Below the pieces are notes generated by a model. It ran no database searches and was not told where the DNA came from. It saw only the letters and a program-made list of their open reading frames with translations. A program made the position numbers and the translations under genes. From an uncultured Collinsella sp. (GTDB taxonomy: Bacteria > Actinomycetota > Coriobacteriia > Coriobacteriales > Coriobacteriaceae): a stretch of DNA of 5,523 nucleotides. The DNA is taken from positions 1 through 5,523 of the forward strand of contig CAKUGX010000119.1 in NCBI GenBank assembly GCA_934654765.1, given 5' to 3'. Shown here piece by piece: positions 1-4,544 of this stretch; positions within the stretch are counted from its first letter, which is position 1, and each line of letters begins with the position of its first letter.

Positions 1-56
1 CATCGCGCCGAGAGTACTGCGGGGTCAGCCCGTGGGAGGCCAGGGCGCCGCTGACC
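1..56 (+). rRNA. rrf: 5S ribosomal RNA, 3' part (5' end outside window)
   Basis: The first ~56 bases match the 3' half of a bacterial 5S rRNA. The block GCGCCGAGAGTACTG at 5-19 corresponds to the E. coli-type segment CGCCGATGGTAGTG. It is followed by GGGGTCAGCCCGTGGGAG (loop D/E side) and a closing strand GCGCCGCTGACC, comparable with GACGCCGCCAAGC at the B. subtilis 5S 3' end. The 5' strand of helix I lies outside the window, so the exact 3' end (about 54-58) cannot be fixed by pairing. A strong terminator 35 bases downstream fits the end of an rRNA operon, with 16S and 23S presumably upstream. The assignment rests on remembered consensus, not on an alignment. Confidence 0.82.
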
Positions 57-60
57 GGTG

Positions 61-77
61 GACGGCACCGAGCCGTC
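61..77 (+). other. Small hairpin between 5S rRNA and terminator
   Basis: GACGGC (61-66) and GCCGTC (72-77) form a perfect 6-bp stem with a 5-nt loop in the trailer between the 5S rRNA and the terminator. Such trailer hairpins can act in 3' processing of rRNA precursors, but that role is inference. An alternative pairing CGGTG/CACCG (56-60 with 66-70) would compete with it. Confidence 0.4.
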
Positions 78-90
78 ATGCGAAATGAAG

Positions 91-122
91 AAGGGGGAGG
101 CCTCGCGGCCTCCCCCTTTTTT
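91..122 (+). terminator. Rho-independent terminator of the rRNA operon
   Basis: A perfect 10-bp GC-rich stem (GGGGGAGGCC 93-102 with GGCCTCCCCC 107-116) closes on a TCGC tetraloop. The stem is extended by two A-T pairs and is followed by a T6 run at 117-122. This is a textbook intrinsic terminator for the upstream rRNA operon. Read on the minus strand the same stem is followed by CTTCTTCATTTC, a poorer U-tract, so it may also stop transcripts coming from the convergent gene at 189-755. Confidence 0.95.
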
Positions 123-188
123 GCGTTTTTTGGTCGCAAATGACACAGTTACACGAGTCGCTTTAGTTGCCTTTTTGAAGCTGTGCTT

Positions 189-755
189 TTATTTAAAGAC
201 TATGAATCGAATTACAACAGCAATTGCTATGACCGTAATAATCAAAAGCAGAATTGTCAGTCGATGCTGCTTGCGTCGTTTGCTTGACGAAACGAAGATC
301 GACTTTCCTTTTTTTGGCGTTTCGAGATAGCGAGCCGAATGCGTCAAGGTTTGCTTGGGCCGAGGCCCTCGTTGTTGATGAGTGACGGATTCTCTCATCG
401 GCTCATCCTTATCTGCACTGTTTTTAGAGAGCGGCGCATCTTTCAGATATACAGGGTCTCCCGAGGCCACGCCCATATTTTTGCGCCCCGTTTGTGCGTC
501 CTCGAGTGTTTGATATCGATTTCTCGTTACATACTCGGGTTCGGGATCATTGATTGGCTCTTGCGAGATATGTGGGCGATGGAACCGTGCCGGCTGCTGG
601 GTGGACTCTTCGCCCTGCGTCGGCATAAACCTGTTGTCCTGTCTTTGATCGTCCATGGTGCCCTTTAGCTCGTTATCAACAACGCTTACGCGCTCATTGT
701 AAGCCCCGTGCCCGAATTTGCCAGGGACATACTCGCTATTTAAGGCACGGTTCAA
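189..755 (-). CDS. Unrecognised hydrophilic protein with C-terminal membrane anchor (tail-anchored)
   Basis: I do not recognise this 188-residue product. Residues 1-150 are polar and rich in Q, R, P, E and D, with no obvious fold, and look disordered. A basic patch KRRKQHR (159-165) directly precedes one hydrophobic segment (about 166-186, LTILLLIITVIAIAVV...) that runs almost to the C-terminus, FIVFK. This is tail-anchored topology, with the bulk predicted to be cytoplasmic (positive-inside rule). There is no signal peptide, enzyme motif or cysteine. The listed start is TTG at 755, preceded by AAGG. An ATG at 656 (residue 34), preceded by AAAGGG at short spacing, would give a 155-residue protein. 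I keep the longer form because base composition becomes clearly more AT-rich only beyond 755. The gene converges on the rRNA terminator and is divergent from hsp20. Sustained open frame plus a coherent anchor support it being real; function is unknown. Confidence 0.6.
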   Translation of the reverse strand: MNRALNSEYVPGKFGHGAYNERVSVVDNELKGTMDDQRQDNRFMPTQGEESTQQPARFHRPHISQEPINDPEPEYVTRNRYQTLEDAQTGRKNMGVASGDPVYLKDAPLSKNSADKDEPMRESVTHQQRGPRPKQTLTHSARYLETPKKGKSIFVSSSKRRKQHRLTILLLIITVIAIAVVIRFIVFK

Positions 756-767
756 AGAACCTTAATC

Positions 768-833
768 TATCTAAAACCTTAGTCATGAACACTTAGATAT
801 GCTTATAGTAAGAGACTTAAAAAACTTTATAGT
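768..833. repeat. Cluster of short inverted and direct repeats in the divergent spacer
   Basis: The spacer between the tail-anchored gene and hsp20 is markedly more AT-rich than the flanking genes and holds ordered repeats. TATCTAA (768-774) and TTAGATA (793-799) form a 7-bp inverted repeat with an 18-bp gap. TTATAGT occurs at 803-809 and again at 827-833, exactly 24 bp apart. CTTATAGTAAG (802-812) is itself a short palindrome. Each TTATAGT contains TATAGT, one mismatch from a consensus -10, but I see no convincing -35 at the right spacing. They may be promoter elements or sites for a regulator of the divergent pair; neither CIRCE nor the HspR (HAIR) consensus is visible. Confidence 0.4.
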
Positions 834-838
834 CAGTG

Positions 839-867
839 TATATATGAGAAGCTGCTGGGCATATATA
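839..867 (+). promoter_or_regulatory. 8-bp AT-rich inverted repeat in the hsp20 upstream region
   Basis: TATATATG (839-846) and CATATATA (860-867) are perfect reverse complements separated by 13 bases. In RNA this would be a weak, A-U-rich hairpin closed by a single G-C pair at the loop. In DNA it is an operator-like dyad. It sits 67-95 bases before the hsp20 start codon. If transcription starts near 840, from a -10 at TATAGT 828-833, it would be the first structure of the leader. The repeat is directly visible; the role is inferred. Confidence 0.45.
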
Positions 868-909
868 AAAGCGTCAAAAGAAGTCCCAGTCACCTAGAAG
901 ATGACTCGG

Positions 910-927
910 CAGTCCTTACAAGGAGTG
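910..927 (+). promoter_or_regulatory. Hairpin masking the hsp20 ribosome binding site (candidate RNA thermometer)
   Basis: The hsp20 Shine-Dalgarno AAGGAG (920-925) lies in the 3' arm of a hairpin. CAGTCCT (910-916) pairs with AGGAGTG (921-927) across a UACA loop: UCCU/AGGA, then a G-G mismatch (912 with 925), then A-U and C-G. Short pairing of UCCU-like sequence with AGGA next to a non-canonical G-G pair is reminiscent of the last hairpin of ROSE thermometers, which control bacterial small heat-shock genes. ACTC (904-907) could alternatively pair with GAGT (923-926), also covering the site. The pairing is seen; thermosensing is inference. Confidence 0.45.
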
Positions 928-933
928 GTAAAC

Positions 934-1365
934 ATGGCAAGCATGGTTCCTTATCGTTCGGTTTTTGGCGTCCGTCCTTCTGCAAGTTCGCTGTTTGATC
1001 TGTTTGATGATATGACCGACCTGACGAATAGCTCGATTGCCTCCAAGGCGTTCCCCGTTGACGTTGAGGACAAGGGCGATGGCTACGAGGTCAAGGCGTA
1101 TCTGACCGGTGTCGCCAAGGATGACATCGACGTCGAGCTCAATGAGGGTCGCCTGTCGATCAGTGTGAACGTCGAGGAGAGCGCCGAAAACGAGGGCAAG
1201 AACTTCCTCCAGAAGGAGTTCGGCTCGTACAGCGCGACGCGCGGCGTGTATCTGAAGGACGCTTCGAGCGAGGGCCTTTCGGCTAAGTATGCTGACGGCA
1301 TCCTGACCGTTACGGTTCCCAAGATTGTCGAGAAGAAGAACGTCACGAAGATTTCTATCGACTAA
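934..1365 (+). CDS. Hsp20 / alpha-crystallin family small heat-shock protein
   Basis: This 143-residue protein is an ATP-independent holdase: it binds unfolding proteins in the cytoplasm, forms oligomers and hands clients to ATP-dependent chaperones. A variable N-terminal arm (1-38) includes SLFDLFDDM (19-27), a common Hsp20 feature. The alpha-crystallin domain spans about 39-131, with VKAYLTGVAKDDIDVELNEG (53-72), the FGSYSATRGVYL segment (96-107) and the signature A-x-x-x-D-G-I-L (117-124) leading into TVTVPK. The C-terminal I-x-I anchor is I140-S-I142. The usual proline of the 'LPGV' turn is threonine (LTGV). The ATG at 934 is chosen because AAGGAG (920-925) stands 8 bases before it; an in-frame ATG at 901 has no comparable site. 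The gene is monocistronic, bounded by the AT-rich spacer and a strong terminator. Confidence 0.95.
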   Translation: MASMVPYRSVFGVRPSASSLFDLFDDMTDLTNSSIASKAFPVDVEDKGDGYEVKAYLTGVAKDDIDVELNEGRLSISVNVEESAENEGKNFLQKEFGSYSATRGVYLKDASSEGLSAKYADGILTVTVPKIVEKKNVTKISID

Positions 1366-1397
1366 CGATGGCTCTGCTTCAATCGAGAGTATGAATT

Positions 1398-1431
1398 AAG
1401 GGGGCTGGGAAGTGATTCCCAGCCCCCTTTT
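1398..1431 (+). terminator. Rho-independent terminator of hsp20
   Basis: A perfect 13-bp stem (AAGGGGGCTGGGA 1398-1410 with TCCCAGCCCCCTT 1417-1429) encloses a 6-nt loop, AGTGAT. It is followed by a T-rich tract, TTTTGTTGTCTT, beginning in the last stem bases. It begins 32 bases after the hsp20 stop codon and lies 16 bases beyond the stop of the convergent metallo-hydrolase gene. On the minus strand the tail reads CCCCCTTAATTC, so it may weakly serve that gene as well. Confidence 0.93.
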
Positions 1432-1446
1432 GTTGTCTTGAGTGGG

Positions 1447-2256
1447 CTATTGAATAGTTGTCGGTTGATACTGACTTGCAGGGCGTATCGAGAGCTTCCG
1501 TGGCCCTTGAAGACAGGTGGCTGAGCTGCCGAGCTCATCATCGAGACTTGCATCAAGCGCGTTGGCATAGCTTTTGACGGTAAGGCTTGGACGATTATTG
1601 TCCTGGCTGATGTGCATGGCGATGAGCTGTTCTGTGCGATCGGTAACAAGTTCTCGCGCGGCTTCGGCGGCTTGGTTGTTGGAGAGATGCCCCTTTGTGG
1701 ACAGGATGCGCTCCTGAAGAAAGCGTGGGTACGGTCCTTCGCGCAACATAGTTACATCGTGGTTGCTTTCGAGCGCGAGAATTCGACAGTCTTTGAGGAT
1801 GCCTATGGCCTTGCTCGACAACTCTCCGGTGTCGGTGGCAAACCCAATGGAATCATCGAGAGCATTGAATCGATAGCCGACAGGATTGATGACATCGTGC
1901 GATGTTGAGTAGGTTTGTACCTGGATGCCGGCAATGGGGAGCGTGTCGCCGGGGTCAAATTCCTCCACGGGCAGGTGCGCGAGGTTTTCTTTGCATGAAA
2001 GGGTGTCCCTACTGGCAAAGAGGGGACCATGCCAGTGCTTGCACCATACATCGAGCCCCTTGATATGGTCTCCATGCTCATGAGTGATTACAAGAGCGGC
2101 GACGTCGTCTGCCGAGAGGCCAAGCTCCGCCATGCGTTTAAGTGTCTCGCGGCGGGACAGGCCGTTATCGATCATGATGAGCCCCTGAGGCCCCTCGACG
2201 AGTGCGCAGTTGCCTTTTGAGCCGCTGCCGAGGATATGAAGGTGCAGGCGAGACAT
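1447..2256 (-). CDS. Metallo-beta-lactamase-fold hydrolase, YycJ/WalJ (VicX) family
   Basis: The 269-residue product matches the length of the YycJ/WalJ/VicX family (about 265), metal-dependent MBL-fold proteins linked to the WalRK (YycFG) operon in Firmicutes and described as nuclease-like with roles in cell-wall and DNA homeostasis. The start HILGSGSKGNCALVE (7-21) is typical. Metal ligands are visible: HEHGDH (59-64), H120 in TSHD, D142 in FATDTG, and H215 in AMHIS. The family hallmarks LESNHD (162-167), EGPYPRFLQERI (173-184) and GHLSN (189-193) make the assignment firm. The ATG at 2256 is chosen because the conserved N-terminus begins there; an open 27-codon extension upstream (to 2337) overlaps tilS and does not look conserved. 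No strong Shine-Dalgarno precedes it (GGAATCTT only). No walRK genes are adjacent; the gene is divergent from tilS. The natural substrate is unknown. Confidence 0.92.
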   Translation of the reverse strand: MSRLHLHILGSGSKGNCALVEGPQGLIMIDNGLSRRETLKRMAELGLSADDVAALVITHEHGDHIKGLDVWCKHWHGPLFASRDTLSCKENLAHLPVEEFDPGDTLPIAGIQVQTYSTSHDVINPVGYRFNALDDSIGFATDTGELSSKAIGILKDCRILALESNHDVTMLREGPYPRFLQERILSTKGHLSNNQAAEAARELVTDRTEQLIAMHISQDNNRPSLTVKSYANALDASLDDELGSSATCLQGPRKLSIRPASQYQPTTIQ

Positions 2257-2270
2257 AAGATTCCAAAGGA

Positions 2271-2276
2271 TACAAT
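2271..2276 (+). promoter_or_regulatory. Candidate -10 box for tilS
   Basis: TACAAT matches the -10 consensus at five of six positions and stands 28 bases before the tilS start codon, giving a leader of roughly 20 bases carrying the GGAGG site. A weak -35 match, GAGACA (2250-2255), lies 15 bases upstream. That element would fall over the start codon of the divergent metallo-hydrolase gene. The -10 is seen; the promoter as a whole is tentative. Confidence 0.4.
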
Positions 2277-2304
2277 GGGTGCGGACGAATAGAGGAGGAA
2301 GCGA

Positions 2305-3846
2305 ATGCCAACGGTATCTCAGCACTATGGACATCATGCCGCGCCGAGGACGGATAAGAACGTTCTGGCAACGCGGCAGACCGCTGCCCCCGTAGTGCTC
2401 ATGGTATCAGGCGGTGCGGACTCGACGGCGCTGCTCCTTATGGCTTGCACATCAAAGCTGGATATCCAGGACGGGCGCGGCATCGCTTCCATTGCACGCG
2501 AGCGTTTGCACGTGCTGCATGTGAACCATCATCTGCGAGGCAAGGCGTCTGACGGTGACGAGGCTTTTGTGCGTGAGCTTTGCGTGCAATATGGCTTGCC
2601 GCTGTGCGTTGAGCATGCCTATTTTGATGACGAATCGGGCAATATCGAGGCTGCGGCCCGCGAGGTGCGCTATGCCGCGGCACGGAGATATGTTCGCGAA
2701 CTTTGTGCCGAATCGGGCGCACCGCGGACGGCGGCTCGTATCTGTACCGCGCATACCTCGTCGGACCGCGCGGAAACATTTTTGATGAATGCCATTAAAG
2801 GGTCGGGTCCCGCGGGTCTATCAAGCATTCCACGCCGTCGGAACATTGTGGTGCGCCCCTTGCTCGACCTCACACATGATGAGCTTGTGAGCTATCTGCA
2901 GGTGCACGGTCAGCCATGGCGGGAAGATGAAAGCAACGAGGACGTTTCGTACCTGCGTAACTATGTGCGCCATCGGGTGATGCCGGTGGTGGCGCAGCGC
3001 AACACGAACGTCTGTAAGACGATTGGCGCCGCTTGCGAAATTCTGGGCGACGAAGACGCCTTTCTTTCCCAGCTTTCGGCACAGGCGTTTCGAAGCTGCC
3101 TGCGCAAGGAAGCGGCGGGCGCACTGGTGCTCGATGCGCGCCGTCTTGCCGCCGCTGAGGTTGTGATTGCACGGCGTATCGTGCGACTGGCGATCAAACG
3201 CATCGATCCGGACGCTCGTCCCGAGATGCGACATGTGGAGCGAGTCCTTTCCTGCGTTGCCGAGGGCGCCGGCTCGGTCACGCTTCCGGCGGGGATTGAC
3301 GCACGCATTGAGTTTGGCATGCTGGCGTTTAAGGCGCCGGCGGCTCGCGAGGGCCTGGTCGCGGACTGGATTACCATACCCGGCCGTTTGCCGCTGGGCG
3401 GGGGACGTATGCTGGTTGCAGAGCCGATGGCCGTTGAGCCGGGATGCGATATCGTGCGCCGCGCCCGTGAGCTTGCGGCTGCCGGGGAAGTGACAGCTTT
3501 GGTAGACGCGGCTGCCCTGGGTTTTGCCGACAGCGATAGTGAGCGGATCCTGGCGGGCTCGCGTGGCGAGATCCCTGCCGAGGCGCGATTGGCGCGCCTG
3601 TGGGTGGACGGTCCCGCACCGGGAGACGTGATGTGCCCGTTAGGGATGAGTGGTCGAAGCAAGAAAGTATCCGACTTGCTAGGTGAGGCTCGCATTCCCG
3701 TTTCCGAGCGCGCCGGCGTGCCAATGGTGAGGACGGCGCCGGGGGGTGCCGTGGTGTGGGTCGCCGGAGTTCGCGCGGACGAGCGTTTTAAGTGCACGGC
3801 CGCAACGCGCGTGGCATATCTGCTCCGCGTGGTCGATGCGGAATAG
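2305..3846 (+). CDS. tilS: tRNA(Ile)-lysidine synthetase TilS
   Basis: TilS uses ATP and lysine to convert the wobble cytidine of tRNA-Ile(CAU) to lysidine, switching both codon reading (AUG to AUA) and charging from Met to Ile; it is normally essential. The 513-residue product has the N-type ATP pyrophosphatase P-loop SGGADS (35-40), NHHLRG (74-79), the AHTSSDRAET segment (149-158) followed by IKGSGPAGLSSI (164-175), RPLLDLT (184-190) and WREDESN...YLRNYVRHRVMP (205-227), all typical of the catalytic domain. The C-terminal tRNA-binding domain is recognisable near the end (GDVMCPLGM, KKVSDLLGEARIP, VVWVAGVRADERFK). It is somewhat longer than E. coli TilS (432), with about 28 extra residues before the first strand. 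GGAGG (2294-2298) precedes the ATG at 2305. It heads the conserved tilS-hpt-ftsH cluster. In the usual HxDDQxET motif the first Asp is Ser153. Confidence 0.95.
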   Translation: MPTVSQHYGHHAAPRTDKNVLATRQTAAPVVLMVSGGADSTALLLMACTSKLDIQDGRGIASIARERLHVLHVNHHLRGKASDGDEAFVRELCVQYGLPLCVEHAYFDDESGNIEAAAREVRYAAARRYVRELCAESGAPRTAARICTAHTSSDRAETFLMNAIKGSGPAGLSSIPRRRNIVVRPLLDLTHDELVSYLQVHGQPWREDESNEDVSYLRNYVRHRVMPVVAQRNTNVCKTIGAACEILGDEDAFLSQLSAQAFRSCLRKEAAGALVLDARRLAAAEVVIARRIVRLAIKRIDPDARPEMRHVERVLSCVAEGAGSVTLPAGIDARIEFGMLAFKAPAAREGLVADWITIPGRLPLGGGRMLVAEPMAVEPGCDIVRRARELAAAGEVTALVDAAALGFADSDSERILAGSRGEIPAEARLARLWVDGPAPGDVMCPLGMSGRSKKVSDLLGEARIPVSERAGVPMVRTAPGGAVVWVAGVRADERFKCTAATRVAYLLRVVDAE

Positions 3847-3885
3847 CGTCCCACGCCTGCTATTCTGTGCGACGTTGACGGTATT

Positions 3886-3906
3886 CCCGCGCTGATGGTG
3901 CGCGGG
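3886..3906 (+). promoter_or_regulatory. GC-rich hairpin or dyad between tilS and hpt
   Basis: CCCGCGC (3886-3892) and GCGCGGG (3900-3906) form a perfect 7-bp stem with a 7-nt loop. There is no T-run after it (CTGGAAAATATA follows), so it is not a standard intrinsic terminator. It lies immediately upstream of the possible -35 of the hpt promoter and could be an operator, a pause site or a partial transcription block after tilS. The structure is seen; its role is unknown. Confidence 0.35.
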
Positions 3907-3907
3907 C

Positions 3908-3937
3908 TGGAAAATATACCCCGTGCGCTGCTAGAAT
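3908..3937 (+). promoter_or_regulatory. Candidate extended -10 promoter for hpt-ftsH
   Basis: TGCTAGAAT at 3929-3937 combines an extended -10 TG (3929-3930) with TAGAAT (3932-3937, five of six consensus bases). A weak -35, TGGAAA (3908-3913), lies 18 bases upstream. Transcription would begin near 3944, about 50 bases before the hpt start codon. The 148-bp gap after tilS is otherwise without a gene, which fits a separate promoter for hpt and ftsH in addition to any read-through from tilS. Confidence 0.5.
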
Positions 3938-3994
3938 GTGTAGTTCGCGTCCATACGGCGGTGTGTGGGCGATTAAGCACAAGAAAGGGTTGTC

Positions 3995-4543
3995 ATGGCT
4001 TCTCAACATCCGGATATCGAGAAGGTTCTGTTTACGCAGGAGGATATCGACGGTATCGTCTCTCGCTTGGGCGAGCAGATTACGCGCGACTATGCGGGTA
4101 AGGATCTGGTGCTGATTGCGGTCCTGCGCGGCGCCGTGGTCTTTATGGGCGACCTGATGCGTAAGATCGAGCTGCCGACCAACATCGATTTCATGGCTGT
4201 TTCGAGCTATGGCGACGGTGTGAAGTCTTCGGGCATCGTGCGTATCATTAAGGACCTGGATATCGACATCCGCGGTCGCGACGTGCTGATTGTCGAGGAC
4301 ATTCTGGACTCGGGCCTGACGCTCAAGTATCTGATGAAGAACCTTGAGAGCCGCAAGCCCGCCTCGCTGGAGGTCGCCGCCTTCCTGTGGAAGGACGTTG
4401 AGGACCGCGTCTCGGCCGTCACGCCCAAGTATGTTGGAACCCATTGCCCCGATGCCTTTGTGGTGGGCTACGGCCTCGACTATGCCGAGCGCTATCGTAA
4501 CCTTCCGTATCTGGGCATTTTGAAACCGGAGGTTTATTCGTAA
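3995..4543 (+). CDS. hpt: Hypoxanthine (guanine) phosphoribosyltransferase
   Basis: This cytoplasmic purine-salvage enzyme transfers the phosphoribosyl group of PRPP to hypoxanthine (and usually guanine), forming IMP or GMP. The 182-residue length is normal for bacterial Hpt. The PRPP-binding signature [14 protein letters not shown] is at 97-110, with acidic E101/D102 and the catalytic-base position D105. [12 protein letters not shown] (43-54) provides the pyrophosphate loop and [10 protein letters not shown] (71-80) the flexible active-site loop. The purine-binding region is K133 followed by [20 protein letters not shown] (153-172). The residue before K133 is Trp, where many homologues have Asp (LDKPERR becomes LWKDVEDR). 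GAAAGG (3983-3988) precedes the ATG at 3995. The stop codon is followed one base later by the ftsH start, so the two are co-transcribed. tilS-hpt-ftsH is also the order in Bacillus subtilis. Confidence 0.96.
   Translation: MASQHPDIEKVLFTQEDIDGIVSRLGEQITRDYAGKDLVLIAVLRGAVVFMGDLMRKIELPTNIDFMAVSSYGDGVKSSGIVRIIKDLDIDIRGRDVLIVEDILDSGLTLKYLMKNLESRKPASLEVAAFLWKDVEDRVSAVTPKYVGTHCPDAFVVGYGLDYAERYRNLPYLGILKPEVYS
4528..4532 (+). promoter_or_regulatory. ftsH ribosome binding site inside the end of hpt
   Basis: GGAGG lies in the last codons of hpt, 12 bases before the ftsH ATG at 4545. This spacing is longer than the usual 5-9. With the 1-base gap between hpt and ftsH, translation of ftsH is probably helped by ribosomes terminating at the hpt stop codon (coupling). 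No better Shine-Dalgarno precedes any other in-frame start codon in the early ftsH region. Confidence 0.6.
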
Positions 4544-4544
4544 G

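Noticed and set aside
58..330. Plus-strand open frame from within the 5S trailer through the terminator
   Set aside because: It starts in the rRNA trailer, crosses the terminator stem and then runs antisense to the tail-anchored gene; no ribosome binding site or protein-like features.
756..900. CIRCE (HrcA) or HAIR (HspR) operator upstream of hsp20
   Set aside because: Searched by eye for TTAGCACTC-N9-GAGTGCTAA and CTTGAGT-N7-ACTCAAG; neither is present even with a few mismatches.
901..933. Upstream ATG of hsp20 (11 extra residues)
   Set aside because: No Shine-Dalgarno before 901, whereas AAGGAG is ideally placed for the ATG at 934; the extra residues are not Hsp20-like.
2257..2337. N-terminal extension of the MBL-fold protein by 27 codons
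   Set aside because: It would overlap the tilS start, and the conserved YycJ-type N-terminus begins directly after the ATG at 2256.
2961..3980. Long minus-strand open frame (339 codons) opposite tilS
   Set aside because: Low-complexity Ser/Arg/Ala/Pro composition typical of the antisense of a GC-rich gene; tilS is unambiguous on the other strand.
3895..4101. Small plus-strand frame between tilS and hpt
   Set aside because: No ribosome binding site, overlaps the hpt start in another frame, and covers the likely hpt promoter.
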